A stretch of 64,000 nt of DNA from Actinocatenispora rupis (GCF_016861975.1 NZ_BOMB01000049.1:18859-82858), one strand, 5' to 3'; shown: positions 7,901-17,884, numbered from the stretch's first letter. Numbers and translations are program-made. The notes: generated by a model not told the origin, from the letters alone.

Positions 7901-9130
7901 CTACGCGACGTCGATCCACGAGCTGTCGATGTTGATCGTCACCCCGCCGTACTTCTCGTCGTGCGCGCCGGAGTACTGCTTCATGCGGTGGTGGCTGGCC
8001 CAGTACGTCGCCGGGATGTCGGGGTCGCTGACGGTCGCCTTGTGGTCCCACTGCGCGAAGTCGATCGTGCCGGGCATCGTGTACCGGCCGGACGGGCGCG
8101 CGGCGACCAGGTCGTCGATGGCCGCGGCGCGGCTGGAGTACACGCCGGAGCGGTAGTCGTGCGCGTGCAGCCCCTTCGTCCACGCCGACAGGTACGTGAG
8201 GACCGCGGTGGAGCAGGAACCGCCGCGCGGGTACCACTCCATGTCGTTGACGACGATCGAGCCGTGCGCCATCCCGTACTGGCCGGCCTTGGCGGCGGCG
8301 TCGGCGGCGTCGGCGGTGCCCTGGCTGGCGGCCTTGCTGGCGGTGATCTTGAACGGTTCGTTCGAGCAGGGTGCCTGGCGGCCGACGTAGATGGGGAAGA
8401 CGTGCCAGCCGCGGCCGGTCTGCCGGCTCACCCAGGACGGGCCGAGGTTGGGCTGGTCGGGGCAGCCGAGGTCACCGCCGCCGATGTACACGCCGACCGC
8501 CCGGTAGTCGGACCCGCTGCGCCATTTGTCCATGGTGGCCGAGGTGGGTGCCTGGCAGGCGTCGAAGCCCCAGCCGCGGTGCGTGCCCGGCACCATCGTG
8601 GTCGCCGCCTCCGCCGCCTCCGGCCGTACGGCGCGCCGCGGGGTGGCGCCCGCGGTGATCCTCGCCGTGGCCAGGATCGCCGACAGTTGCGCCGGATCCG
8701 TCCCGTACGTGGTGCTCAGCAGTACCCCGGCGGCCTCCAGCGCCCACCGCCCCCCGTGGTCGGTGGACGCCGGCGCCGCCTCCGGTGTCCCGTGCGGGAC
8801 GACCGTCGTACCGGGTGGGACCGTGCCGGTCAGCGGTCGGAGGCTGATCGTCTCGGTGCGGCCGGTGACGCGCGGCGGGCAGCTCGCCCGTTCGCCGGGC
8901 GTACCGAGGTAGATGGCGTGCCGGTCGACGCGGGCACACGTGTCGGGCTGCTCGGCCAGGTCGATCACCGGCCACGACTCGGGCACCCGCAACGCCAGCC
9001 CCGCGTACTCGACGGCTCTGGTGCCGGGCGCGCCCCAGCCGGCGGTGCCGGCGAGACCCGTCGTCGCAACGAGGGTCAGGACCGTGATTCCCGCCCACCT
9101 GAAGCGTTGTCGCCCCGTACCGCGCCGCAC
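7901..9130 (-). CDS. Secreted DUF1906 (glycoside-hydrolase-like) protein
   Basis: Predicted exported protein of 409 aa. The N-terminus is basic with a hydrophobic core (about residues 10-30) consistent with a signal peptide. A variable domain follows, then a C-terminal DUF1906/Rv2525c-like TIM-barrel domain from about residue 190. That domain contains GWGFDACQAPT, VGVYIGGGD, VNDMEWYPR, the GVYSSRAA region and QWDHK. This fold is related to glycosidases and lysozymes, but the activity of the family is unsettled. GTG 9130 was chosen because a GGGGAGG ribosome site lies 5 nt upstream, whereas the longer frame has none. It is divergent from the PBP gene, so both may act at the cell wall. Confidence 0.78.
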   Translation of the reverse strand: MRRGTGRQRFRWAGITVLTLVATTGLAGTAGWGAPGTRAVEYAGLALRVPESWPVIDLAEQPDTCARVDRHAIYLGTPGERASCPPRVTGRTETISLRPLTGTVPPGTTVVPHGTPEAAPASTDHGGRWALEAAGVLLSTTYGTDPAQLSAILATARITAGATPRRAVRPEAAEAATTMVPGTHRGWGFDACQAPTSATMDKWRSGSDYRAVGVYIGGGDLGCPDQPNLGPSWVSRQTGRGWHVFPIYVGRQAPCSNEPFKITASKAASQGTADAADAAAKAGQYGMAHGSIVVNDMEWYPRGGSCSTAVLTYLSAWTKGLHAHDYRSGVYSSRAAAIDDLVAARPSGRYTMPGTIDFAQWDHKATVSDPDIPATYWASHHRMKQYSGAHDEKYGGVTINIDSSWIDVA

Positions 9131-9324
9131 GGCATCCTCCCCCCGTCGGACCCAGCGGGTGTCGCGGTGCTGGGCTGACGACAAAAGACCTATCACCCGC
9201 GTTACCGGCGAGGGGGGCGTTTCGGCATATCACCGTCCGCACAGGGGAAACGGCGATTATCACTATCCGCAGTGGGGTGATTACCCGGTACTTGCCGGTT
9301 GCGGGCCTCCGGTCCGGTTCGGGG

Positions 9325-9330
9325 TAGCCT
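9325..9330 (+). promoter_or_regulatory. -10 box for the PBP gene (leaderless)
   Basis: TAGCCT followed by 6 nt and the GTG start at 9337, with no Shine-Dalgarno sequence in between. It lies in the 206-bp divergent region shared with the DUF1906 gene, which is locally AT-rich around 9230-9290. Confidence 0.5.
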
Positions 9331-9336
9331 CGCCGG

Positions 9337-11511
9337 GTGGCCCACCCCGACCGCGATCGGCATCCGCTGATCAACCTCGCGTACCTCGTGCTCGCCAGTG
9401 TCCTGGCGGGCGTCGTGTGCGCCGCCGTCGCCTTTCCCGCCGTCGGCACCACCGGGTACGCGGCGAAGGTGGGCTCGGACTCGTTCGAGGACCTGCCGAC
9501 GAAGCTCACGATCCCGCCCTCCCCGCAGAACTCGTACCTCTACGCGGCCGACGGCAGGACCGTGATCACCTCGTTCTACGAGGAGAACCGGCGCGACGTC
9601 ACCCTCGACGAGATCCCCACCGTGATGCGGCACGCGATCGTCGCCGCCGAGGACAACCGGTTCTACGAGCACAAGGGCGTCGACGTGCGCGGCGTGCTGC
9701 GCTCGCTGGTCGCCAACAACACCGCTGGCGACGTGCAGCAGGGCGCCTCCACGCTGACCATGCAGTACGTGCGGAACGTGCTGGTCGAGTCCGCCGCGAC
9801 GCCCAGCGAACGGCTCGCCGCGACCGCGCAGACCGCCGACCGCAAGATGCGCGAGATGCGGTACGCGCTGGCGCTCGAACAGAAGATGGGCAAGGACGAG
9901 ATCCTCCGCCGGTACCTGAACATCGCCGCCTTCGGCAACCAGGCGTACGGGGTGTACGCGGCGAGCGAGCGGTACTTCTCGGTCCCGCCGCGGAAGCTGA
10001 CGCTGGCCCAGGCGGCGTTGCTGGCCGGGCTGGTCAAGGAGCCCAGCGCGTACGACCCGACCCGGTCGGACCCGCGGCCGGCGACCGACCGCCGCAACTA
10101 CGTACTGGACCGGATGGTGGCCCTGCACTACGTCTCGGCGGCGGACGCCGCGGCGGCGAAGAAGCAGGAGGTCCGGCTGCACCCCACCACCGTGCCGAAC
10201 GGCTGCGTCGACGTGCCCGCGCGGCACCGCGACTGGGGTTTCTTCTGCGACTACTTCCTCACCTGGTGGCTGGGGCAGAAGCAGTTCGGCACGTCCAGCG
10301 CGGAGCGGATGAACCTGCTCAACCGCGGCGGGTACAAGGTGGTCACGACGCTGTCGCCGAAGGTGCAGGCGATCGCGCAGCACGAGGTGACCAGCCGCGT
10401 CTCCACGCACAACCCGTACGCGATCAACATGGCGGTGGTCCAGCCCGGTACCGGGAAGGTGCTGGCGATGGCGACCAACCGCAACTACAGCCTCGACACC
10501 TCGCACAACGGGCCGTCCACGCTGCACCACGGCCAGCGCGGCAACTACCCGAACACCACCAACCCGCTCATCTCCGGCGGCGGCGACATCGTCGGGTACC
10601 AGGCCGGTTCGACGTTCAAGATGTTCACGATGCTGGCGGCGTTGCAGGACGGGAAGAAGCTGGCCACGAACTTCCACGCGCCGGCCCGGTTCAAGACGCG
10701 GTACCCGGTGTCCGGCGCGGCGAGCTGCGGCGGCTACTGGTGCCCACGCAACGCCAACCCGTCGTGGATGGACGGCAACCGCACCATGTGGGACGGCTTC
10801 GGCCGCTCCGTCAACACGTACTTCGCGTGGCTGGAGCAGACCATCGGCGCCGAGAAGGTGGTCCGGATGGCGGAGCGGCTCGGCATCAGGTTCCGCGCGC
10901 AGAACGACGCCGACCTGGCCCGGTACGGCGCGCACCAGTGGGGCGCGTTCACCCTCGGGGTTGCCGCGACCACCCCGCTCGACCTGGCCAACGCGTACGC
11001 GACCGTTGCGGCGGAAGGGAAGTACTGCACGCCCCGCAGCGTGTTGTCCGTCTCCGACCGGTACGGGAAGGCGGTGCCGGTGCGTACCGGGTCGTGCAGG
11101 CGGGTGATCAGCGCCGACGTGGCGCGGGCGGCGACGGACGCGGCGCGCTGCCCGGTCGGCCAGCAGGGCTACTACCGGAAGTGCAACGGCGGTACCGCGC
11201 CGAACGGGTTCGGTTCCGCGGTGGGGCGGCCGTTCGCCGGCAAGACCGGTACGACGGACAACACCGCGACCGCCACGTTCGCCGGCTTCACCCCGGACTA
11301 CGCGGCGGCCGCGATCGCCGCCGACCCGGACACGCCGCAGCACCTCGTCGGCGACGCGTACGCGGACAAGGTGGACTGGGCGGTCGGCAACACCATCCGC
11401 CGGGCGTCGTCCGGGATGCGGGTGCGCAACTTCGGCCGCCCGTCGGCGAAGATCGCCGGACACACCGGCAGCCCGCACAAGAAGCACAAGCCGCACCGCC
11501 GGCACCGGTGA
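9337..11511 (+). CDS. Class A penicillin-binding protein (transglycosylase/transpeptidase)
   Basis: Bifunctional peptidoglycan synthase, 724 aa, anchored by one N-terminal helix (about residues 12-32). The GT51 glycosyltransferase domain carries the AAEDNRFYEHKGVD motif with catalytic Glu near residue 105, GASTLTMQYVRN, and the RKMREMRYALALE region. The transpeptidase domain has the three active-site motifs: STFK (Ser about 425), SVN (about 491) and KTGTT (Lys about 638). The tail is rich in His, Lys and Pro. It polymerises lipid II and cross-links stem peptides outside the membrane. It is monocistronic or leads into ctaG 60 bp downstream. Family assignment is secure, but which of the several actinobacterial class A PBPs it corresponds to is not. 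Confidence 0.93.
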   Translation: MAHPDRDRHPLINLAYLVLASVLAGVVCAAVAFPAVGTTGYAAKVGSDSFEDLPTKLTIPPSPQNSYLYAADGRTVITSFYEENRRDVTLDEIPTVMRHAIVAAEDNRFYEHKGVDVRGVLRSLVANNTAGDVQQGASTLTMQYVRNVLVESAATPSERLAATAQTADRKMREMRYALALEQKMGKDEILRRYLNIAAFGNQAYGVYAASERYFSVPPRKLTLAQAALLAGLVKEPSAYDPTRSDPRPATDRRNYVLDRMVALHYVSAADAAAAKKQEVRLHPTTVPNGCVDVPARHRDWGFFCDYFLTWWLGQKQFGTSSAERMNLLNRGGYKVVTTLSPKVQAIAQHEVTSRVSTHNPYAINMAVVQPGTGKVLAMATNRNYSLDTSHNGPSTLHHGQRGNYPNTTNPLISGGGDIVGYQAGSTFKMFTMLAALQDGKKLATNFHAPARFKTRYPVSGAASCGGYWCPRNANPSWMDGNRTMWDGFGRSVNTYFAWLEQTIGAEKVVRMAERLGIRFRAQNDADLARYGAHQWGAFTLGVAATTPLDLANAYATVAAEGKYCTPRSVLSVSDRYGKAVPVRTGSCRRVISADVARAATDAARCPVGQQGYYRKCNGGTAPNGFGSAVGRPFAGKTGTTDNTATATFAGFTPDYAAAAIAADPDTPQHLVGDAYADKVDWAVGNTIRRASSGMRVRNFGRPSAKIAGHTGSPHKKHKPHRRHR

Positions 11512-11571
11512 CCACCTGCCGTCCTGGCGGGGCGGCGCCGCGCGTACCGTGAGTGGCCGGGGGTGAGGGTC

Positions 11572-12510
11572 ATGCCGGGAATGGGACACATGGGGCCGAT
11601 GGAGGCGCCCACGTTCGCCCGGCTGCTCGCCCCGTCGGTCGACTGGTTCTTCCTGGTCTGCTGCGTTCTCGCCGCCGTCGTCTACCTGTACGGGGTGGCC
11701 CGGCTGCGGCGGCGCGGCGACCACTGGCCGGTGCTGCGTACGGTCGTCTGGCTGGCCGGGTTGGTCACCATCCTCGCGGTCACCTGCACCGGCCTCGGGT
11801 CGTACGGGATGGCGCTGTTCAGCGTGCACATGACGCAGCACATGGTGCTGAGCATGTTCTCGCCGATCCTGTTGCTGATGGCGGCGCCGATCACGCTGGC
11901 GCTGCGGGCGTTGCGGCCGGCGCCGCGCGGTCGCCGTGGCGCGCGGGAGATCCTGGTCGCGGTGCTGCGCTCGCGGGTGGCGCGGGTGCTCACCTCGCCG
12001 CTGGTCACCCTGCCGCTGTTCATCGCCAGCCTCTACGGGCTCTACTTCACGCCCCTGTTCGACGCCGCGATGAGCAACTGGTGGGGCCACCACTGGATGC
12101 TGGTGCACTTCCTGCTCGTCGGGCTGGCGTTCTTCTGGCCGATCATGGGTACCGACCCGGCGCCGCACCGGCCGCCGCACGTGTTCCGGATGGTCGAGCT
12201 GTTCATCGCCATGCCGTTCCACGCGTTCTTCGGGATCGCGGTGATGCAGTCGGCGACGCTGATCACCCACACGTTCGCGCATCCGCCGCTGTTCTGGGGG
12301 ATCCGGCCGCTGACCGACCAGCACACCGGTGGCGCGATCGCCTGGGCGTTCAGCGAGGCGCCGACCCTGCTGGTGCTCGGCGCCCTGTTCTACCAGTGGG
12401 TGCGGGACGAGGACCGCCGGGCCCGCCGCGCCGACCGTGCCGCGGACCGGGACGGGGACGCCGAGCTGGCCGCGTACAACGCGTATCTGACGCGCATCAA
12501 CCAGCAGTGA
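11572..12510 (+). CDS. CtaG-family cytochrome c oxidase assembly protein
   Basis: Polytopic membrane protein, 312 aa, with about seven hydrophobic helices, of the caa3-type CtaG family linked to copper insertion and cytochrome c oxidase assembly. Visible features are HMTQHMVLSM near residue 85, the LTSPLVTLPLFIASLYGLYFTPLF stretch, WWGHHWMLVHFL, and PFHAFFGIAVM, together supplying many His and Met residues suited to metal handling. ATG 11572 was preferred over the in-frame GTG 11563 because GGGGTGAGGG precedes it. The tail ELAAYNAYL echoes that of the membrane protein at 7432-7866. Confidence 0.86.
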   Translation: MPGMGHMGPMEAPTFARLLAPSVDWFFLVCCVLAAVVYLYGVARLRRRGDHWPVLRTVVWLAGLVTILAVTCTGLGSYGMALFSVHMTQHMVLSMFSPILLLMAAPITLALRALRPAPRGRRGAREILVAVLRSRVARVLTSPLVTLPLFIASLYGLYFTPLFDAAMSNWWGHHWMLVHFLLVGLAFFWPIMGTDPAPHRPPHVFRMVELFIAMPFHAFFGIAVMQSATLITHTFAHPPLFWGIRPLTDQHTGGAIAWAFSEAPTLLVLGALFYQWVRDEDRRARRADRAADRDGDAELAAYNAYLTRINQQ

Positions 12511-12558
12511 GGCCGATGCGGTCACGGGCTGGCCGCAGGTGGTGGCACGCTCGGACCC

Positions 12559-13065
12559 ATGGGCGAGAACGAAGTACTGCGGATGTTCCTGGCGGGTCAG
12601 CGCGCCGCGTTCCGGTCGATCGTGGACGGGCTGGACGAGCAGCAGGTACGCGCGGTGCCGTCGGCGAGTTCGATGTGCCTGGCCGTCCTGGTGAAGCACG
12701 CGATCGACGGCGAGGAGACGATGACCGGCCGGATCGCGGGCGACCCGCCGGCGGACGACCCGGTCGCGCGCTGGCAGTCCGGGTGGCGGGTCGGCGACGA
12801 CGAGACGTTGGCCGCGCTGCTGGCGCGCTGGGACACCGTGGCCGCGCGTACCGAGAAGGTGTTGGCGGCGGAGGACGACCTGGACCGGGAGGTGCCGCTG
12901 CCGGAGTCGGTGCGGCGGTGGATGCCGAACGAAGGCGCGTACACGGTGCGGTGGCTGGTGCTGCACGAGCTGGAGGAGCTGGCGCGGCACGCCGGGCACG
13001 GCGACATCATCCGGGAGTCGATCGACGGCGCCGTCGGATACCTCGGCAAGCAGCGTCCGGCCTGA
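12559..13065 (+). CDS. DinB/DUF664-family protein (mycothiol-S-transferase type)
   Basis: A 168-aa four-helix-bundle protein of the DinB/DUF664 superfamily. In actinobacteria many of these are mycothiol-dependent S-transferases or metal-binding detoxification proteins. Expected helices and the metal-ligand histidines can be seen: His in LVKHAIDGEE around residue 52 and a second pair in LHELEELARHAGHGDIIRE around 134-145. The pattern H-x3-D-x2 and H-x6-HxxH-like fits the family. No secretion signal is present. It is convergent with the LysM gene, separated by a strong hairpin. Confidence 0.78.
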   Translation: MGENEVLRMFLAGQRAAFRSIVDGLDEQQVRAVPSASSMCLAVLVKHAIDGEETMTGRIAGDPPADDPVARWQSGWRVGDDETLAALLARWDTVAARTEKVLAAEDDLDREVPLPESVRRWMPNEGAYTVRWLVLHELEELARHAGHGDIIRESIDGAVGYLGKQRPA

Positions 13066-13072
13066 CGTACGT

Positions 13073-13110
13073 CGGCGGCCGGCAGGCGTGACACGCGCTG
13101 CCGGCCGCCG
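13073..13110. terminator. Bidirectional hairpin between convergent genes
   Basis: Perfect 13-bp inverted repeat CGGCGGCCGGCAG (13073-13085) and CTGCCGGCCGCCG (13098-13110) with a 12-nt loop, located between the DinB stop (13065) and the stop of the LysM gene (13234). There is no U-tract, which is usual for such GC-rich terminators. Confidence 0.65.
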
Positions 13111-13233
13111 ATCGAGCGTGCGCGTCGGGGGGACGTCCGCGCACGGTGCGCGCCACGGGCCGGGGGAGTACCCGGGCGTCGCACTCTGCTCCACGCTGCC
13201 GGCGGCGGGCCGGCGCGTACGGAGCAGGGTCGG

Positions 13234-14100
<867 letters not shown>

Positions 14101-14315
14101 TTAAGCACGGGGGCACCGCCGTGGCAAAGCCCGGACGCGTACGGCGTGGGGCAGGCCACTCCCACAGCCGTGCAGGGGGCCGCAGACGGGACGCCCGGGC
14201 GGATACCGGTAGGCCCGGGAAACGGTACGGTTGACGGCTTTGCCGCGTGTGCGCACCATGACCGCGTTCACTTTCCGCGGTACCGATCGCGTACCGGGGA
14301 CGGGGTGCGGCGACG

Positions 14316-16397
14316 ATGGTCGTCGTGTCGGCCACCGGTTCACCCCGCGCGCAGCGCTGGACCGACCTCGTCGCCGCCGGGTACGACCGGATCGTCGCGT
14401 CGGACCCGGGTCTCGCCCGCCTCCGCCTCGCCCTCGGCGTACTCGCCAGCGTGGCGCTGGCCGCGACGGTGCTGGCGCTGACCGGGTTCGCGCCGACCGC
14501 GGTGCTGCTGGGGGCGAGCATCGCGATGATCGCCTCGTCCGGTCCGGTACTGCCGACCCCGCGCAAGCAGGCGGCGGTGGTGGCGTTGACGATCGTTCCG
14601 GCGGTCGTGTCGTTGACGGTCAGTGCGCTGCTGTCCCCGTACCGGATCGTTGCGGACCTGGTGTTCCTGGTCGTCATCTTCGTGGCGGTGTACATCCGCC
14701 GGATCCCGGACTACGGCTTCCCGCTGGGTTTCCCGGCGTTCATGATGTTCTTCTTCGCGTCGTTCGTGCACGCGACGGTGGCGCAGCTGCCGATGCTCGT
14801 CCTCGCGGTGGCGATCGGCCTGGTGTGCTGCGCGCTGGTGCGGCTGGGGCTGCTGCGACCCCGCTCCACCCACACGTACGGGCGGGTCCGGCGCGGGTTC
14901 CAGGCCCGTCTCGCGCAGGTGCTGGACGGCGTGGTGGATCTGCTCGACGAGCCGGATCCGCGGCGGGCGGACCGGTTGCGGCGCCGGGTGGCGCGCATGC
15001 ACGAGAGCGCGCTGATGGTGGAGGCGGAGCTGGACAGCCCGCTCGCCCCGCCGTACGCGGGGACGCACCAGCGGCGGGTGCTGACCGCCGAACTGGCCGC
15101 GGAACGGCTGGCCGCGGAGGCGCGTGCGCTGGCCGCCGATCCCGAGCTGTCCATAGTGGACAGACGCTGGGTACTCGGCCGGCTGACCCCGCTGGTGGCC
15201 CTGGTCCGCGCCGACCGCCGGCCGAACGCGCCGCGCTTCGCCGTACCGGAGTGGGCGGCCGAGCCGACCGCGGACGCCCCGCCCGCGCTGCACGCGATCC
15301 TGTGGTCCGCGGCCGATCTCGCCACCACGATCGCCCGCGCGCACGAGGATCCCGCCCCGTCCGCCACCGGTGACGCGCCCGACGAGCAGGACGAGGATCC
15401 GTCTCCCCGGCCCGCGCCGCCGCCGGTGAGCGGGCTCGCCGGCAGGCTGCTTCCCAGTACGCGGCAGGCGATCCAGGCCACGCTCGCCTGCGCGCTCGCC
15501 ATCCTCGCCGGCGAACTGCTGTCCCCGCAACGCTGGTACTGGGCGGTCATCGCCGCGTTCGTCGTGTTCGCCGGGACCAGTTCGGCCGGGGAGACCCTGA
15601 TGAAGGGGTTCCGCCGGGTGGTCGGCACGCTCGTCGGCATCGTCACCGGGACGCTGGTGGCCATCCTCGTCACCGGCCACCTGCCGCTGGTCGTGGTGCT
15701 GCTGTTCGTGTGCATCTTCGCCGGCTTCTACCTGATGCCGATCTCGTACAGCTCGATGGTCTTCTTCATCACCGTCATGCTCGGCCTGCTGTACAGCCTG
15801 CTCGGCACGTTCACCCCCACCCTCCTGGTACTCCGGCTGGAGGAGACCGCCATCGGCGCCGCGGCCGGCGCGCTCGCCGCCCTGCTCGTCCTGCCGACCA
15901 GTACCCGGACCGCGTTGCGTACGGCGACGGCGGACTTTCTGGACCAGCTCGCCGGCTTCGTCGACGCGACCGCCGACTGCCTCGCCAACGGCGAACTCGT
16001 CGACCTCGTCGACGCCGCCCGCGACCTTGACGCCGCGCTCGACGCGGTGCACCGGACCGCGGAACCGTTGCTGCACCGGGCAACCCCGCGCCGGGCCCGG
16101 CGTTCGGACACCCGGCACCTGGTCTCGCTGCTGGACCGGTGCGGGTACCACGCGCGGGCGGTTGCGGCACACGCCGAGCCGGCCGCGCTGCCCGCGGACG
16201 CCGCGCTCGTCCGGTTCACCGGCGAGGTGTCGGGCACGATCCGGGCGCTGCTGCCGGACGCGACGACCGCGCCGCCGGAGCGTACGACGGTGTGCCTGCC
16301 GGCGACGGTGGACCCGGACACCCGCGTGGTCCTGCGGCACCTGACCGATCTCGACACCACGATCCGCGCCGCCGTACCGACGTTGCGCCCGGCGTGA
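14316..16397 (+). CDS. FUSC-family membrane protein (putative exporter)
   Basis: 693-aa membrane protein with two blocks of about five to six transmembrane helices: residues 35-165, and 385-530 beginning at STRQAIQATLACALAILAG. Two cytoplasmic helical domains lie between and after these blocks. This arrangement is that of FUSC (fusaric acid resistance/YccS/aromatic acid exporter-like) proteins, including the QRWYWAVIAAFVVFAGTSSAGET motif at the start of the second block. The substrate is unknown. It starts 440 bp after the divergent LysM gene, and the riboswitch lies in that gap on the opposite strand. ATG 14316 has a G-rich upstream stretch but no clear SD, and GTG 14325 is an alternative. 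It is followed by the Thr leader peptide. Confidence 0.83.
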   Translation: MVVVSATGSPRAQRWTDLVAAGYDRIVASDPGLARLRLALGVLASVALAATVLALTGFAPTAVLLGASIAMIASSGPVLPTPRKQAAVVALTIVPAVVSLTVSALLSPYRIVADLVFLVVIFVAVYIRRIPDYGFPLGFPAFMMFFFASFVHATVAQLPMLVLAVAIGLVCCALVRLGLLRPRSTHTYGRVRRGFQARLAQVLDGVVDLLDEPDPRRADRLRRRVARMHESALMVEAELDSPLAPPYAGTHQRRVLTAELAAERLAAEARALAADPELSIVDRRWVLGRLTPLVALVRADRRPNAPRFAVPEWAAEPTADAPPALHAILWSAADLATTIARAHEDPAPSATGDAPDEQDEDPSPRPAPPPVSGLAGRLLPSTRQAIQATLACALAILAGELLSPQRWYWAVIAAFVVFAGTSSAGETLMKGFRRVVGTLVGIVTGTLVAILVTGHLPLVVVLLFVCIFAGFYLMPISYSSMVFFITVMLGLLYSLLGTFTPTLLVLRLEETAIGAAAGALAALLVLPTSTRTALRTATADFLDQLAGFVDATADCLANGELVDLVDAARDLDAALDAVHRTAEPLLHRATPRRARRSDTRHLVSLLDRCGYHARAVAAHAEPAALPADAALVRFTGEVSGTIRALLPDATTAPPERTTVCLPATVDPDTRVVLRHLTDLDTTIRAAVPTLRPA

Positions 16398-16439
16398 CGG
16401 CACGCCGGCAAGGCGCTGGACGTACACCGGGGTCGGGGT

Positions 16440-16445
16440 TATGGT
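16440..16445 (+). promoter_or_regulatory. -10 box for the Thr leader / thrS-like transcript
   Basis: TATGGT ends 7 nt before the ATG of the leader peptide. No Shine-Dalgarno sequence is present, so the leader peptide is probably translated from a leaderless transcript end. Confidence 0.5.
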
Positions 16446-16452
16446 CGTCGGC

Positions 16453-16518
16453 ATGAGCGCAGGACACCGCTGCACGACGACGACGCCGAGCATCCCGGCG
16501 TCCGTCGCGGTGACCTGA
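16453..16518 (+). CDS. Threonine-rich leader peptide of an attenuator
   Basis: A 21-codon reading frame with ATG 16453 and stop TGA 16516-16518. Four consecutive ACG (Thr) codons occupy 16474-16485, and a fifth Thr codon (ACC) precedes the stop. The frame sits between a TATGGT box and an intrinsic-terminator hairpin, immediately upstream of a threonyl-tRNA synthetase paralogue. This is the layout expected for ribosome-mediated transcription attenuation: a ribosome stalled on Thr codons when charged tRNA-Thr is scarce would prevent the terminator from forming. A smaller hairpin covering the stop codon (about 16507-16530) could be the pause or competing structure. Too short for standard gene finders. 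Confidence 0.8.
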   Translation: MSAGHRCTTTTPSIPASVAVT

Positions 16519-16532
16519 GTTCACCCGCATCG

Positions 16533-16575
16533 ACACGACAGGCCCCGGGCAGCAGACCCGGGGCCTGTCTCGTGT
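16533..16575 (+). terminator. Attenuator terminator hairpin before thrS-like gene
   Basis: Stem CAGGCCCCGGG (16539-16549) with CCCGGGGCCTG (16557-16567), 11 perfect pairs and a 7-nt loop. It is extended below a 2-nt bulge by ACACGA (16533-16538) with TCGTGT (16570-16575). It lies 14 nt after the leader-peptide stop and 33 nt before the gene, as an attenuator should. Confidence 0.82.
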
Positions 16576-16608
16576 CCGGGTCGCCCGGTGCCGGAACGGA
16601 GACCCGCC

Positions 16609-17808
16609 ATGTCCGACCACCGCCAGCTCGGTCGCGCCCTCGACCTGTTCGACACCGACCCGCTCGCCGGGCCCGGCCTGCCCCTGTGGCTGCCGGACGG
16701 TGCCGTGATCCGCGCCGAACTCGAACGCCTCGCCGCGGAGACCGCCGAACGCGACGGCTGTCACCCCACCTACACCCCGGTCCTGGCCAAACGCGAGCTG
16801 TACGAACGGTCCGGGCACTGGGAGAAGTTCGCCGACGACATGTTTCCCGCGATGCGGGTCGGCGGCGAGGACTACGTGCTGCGCCCGGCGAACTGCCCGC
16901 ACCACGCCCTCGTGTACGCCGCGCGCCAGCGCAGCGTCCGCGACCTGCCGTACCGGGTGAACGAGCTGGGCAGCATGTTCCGCAGCGAGCTGTCCGGCGT
17001 GCTCACCGGCCTGTCCCGGGTACGCCAGATCAACCTCGACGACACCCACGTGTTCTGCGCGCCGGAGCAGGTGCGCGACGAGATCGTGCGGGCGCTGCGC
17101 TCGATCGTCCGGGTGTACGGGATCCTCGGCGTCGACGTGGCGTACTTCCGGCTGTCGCGGCGGTCGGCCGAGGGCCGGTACCTCGGCGGTGACGAGCTGT
17201 GGCGGCAGGCCGAGGCGCAGCTCGCGGACGCGTTGGTCCACTGTGGACTGTCGTACCGGGAGGCGCCGGGGGAGGCCGCGTTCTACGGGCCGAAGATCGA
17301 CGTGCAGGTGGTCGACCCGTCCGGGCGGGAGGAGACCCTGTCGACCGTGCAGCTCGACTTCAACCAGCCCGTCCGCTTCGACCTCTCGTACGTCGGGCAC
17401 GACGGCGCGCGGCACCGTCCCGTCATGATCCACCGCGGCGTGGTGGGCGCGATGGAGCGGATCGTCGCGTACCTCCTGGAGAAGCACGACGGTGCCCTGC
17501 CGACCTGGCTGTCCCCGGTGCAGGCGGTCGTCCTGCCGGTCGCCGCGGCCCACCTGCCGTCCGCCGGGAAGCTGCTGGAGTCGTTGCGGGACAACGGGAT
17601 CCGCGCCGAGCTGGCCGGACCGGAGGACACCCTCGGCGCCCGCGTACGCCGGGCCCGGGAGCGGCGCGTGCCGTACCAGGTGGTGGTGGGGGAGCGGGAG
17701 TGCGCGTCGGGCGGTGCCGCGGTACGGACCCGGGACGGCGCGCGACGCGACCTGGACCGGGCCGAGCTGATCGCCGAACTGCGGGCCCGCGTCGCGGACC
17801 GTACCTGA
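16609..17808 (+). CDS. Short threonyl-tRNA synthetase paralogue (no TGS or editing domain)
   Basis: Class II aminoacyl-tRNA synthetase of the ThrRS type, 399 aa against about 640-680 aa for bacterial ThrRS. The N-terminal TGS and editing domains are absent and the protein begins directly with the catalytic core. Motif 2 (VNELGSMFRSE, Arg/Glu near 125-127) and motif 3 (GVVGAMERI) are intact. The three zinc ligands of ThrRS are kept: Cys96 in NCPHH, His147 in DDTHVFC, and a His near 276 in VMIHRG. The C-terminal anticodon-binding domain is present (VQAVVLPVA...). It should therefore activate Thr and may charge tRNA without proofreading. ATG 16609 has GGAG 7 nt upstream. Control by the Thr attenuator is likely. 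It could be a stress isoform or a resistance paralogue. Confidence 0.88.
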   Translation: MSDHRQLGRALDLFDTDPLAGPGLPLWLPDGAVIRAELERLAAETAERDGCHPTYTPVLAKRELYERSGHWEKFADDMFPAMRVGGEDYVLRPANCPHHALVYAARQRSVRDLPYRVNELGSMFRSELSGVLTGLSRVRQINLDDTHVFCAPEQVRDEIVRALRSIVRVYGILGVDVAYFRLSRRSAEGRYLGGDELWRQAEAQLADALVHCGLSYREAPGEAAFYGPKIDVQVVDPSGREETLSTVQLDFNQPVRFDLSYVGHDGARHRPVMIHRGVVGAMERIVAYLLEKHDGALPTWLSPVQAVVLPVAAAHLPSAGKLLESLRDNGIRAELAGPEDTLGARVRRARERRVPYQVVVGERECASGGAAVRTRDGARRDLDRAELIAELRARVADRT

Positions 17809-17822
17809 GCGTCGGCGCCCGC

Positions 17823-17865
17823 CCGTCACCCGCGGCGCGGTTAACCGGTTCCGGGCGGGTGACGG
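17823..17865 (+). terminator. Hairpin between thrS-like gene and hen1
   Basis: Perfect 11-bp inverted repeat CCGTCACCCGC (17823-17833) with GCGGGTGACGG (17855-17865), 21-nt loop. It starts 14 bp after the synthetase stop and ends 19 bp before the hen1 start, which suggests that hen1-pnkp has its own promoter. Confidence 0.6.
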
Positions 17866-17884
17866 CGGCTGGCACGATGATCGG

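Noticed and set aside
9202..13194. A 1330-aa minus-strand frame and other very long antisense frames
   Set aside because: They are shadows of the PBP, ctaG and DinB genes, with compositionally biased Arg/Gly/Val-rich translations and no domain motifs.
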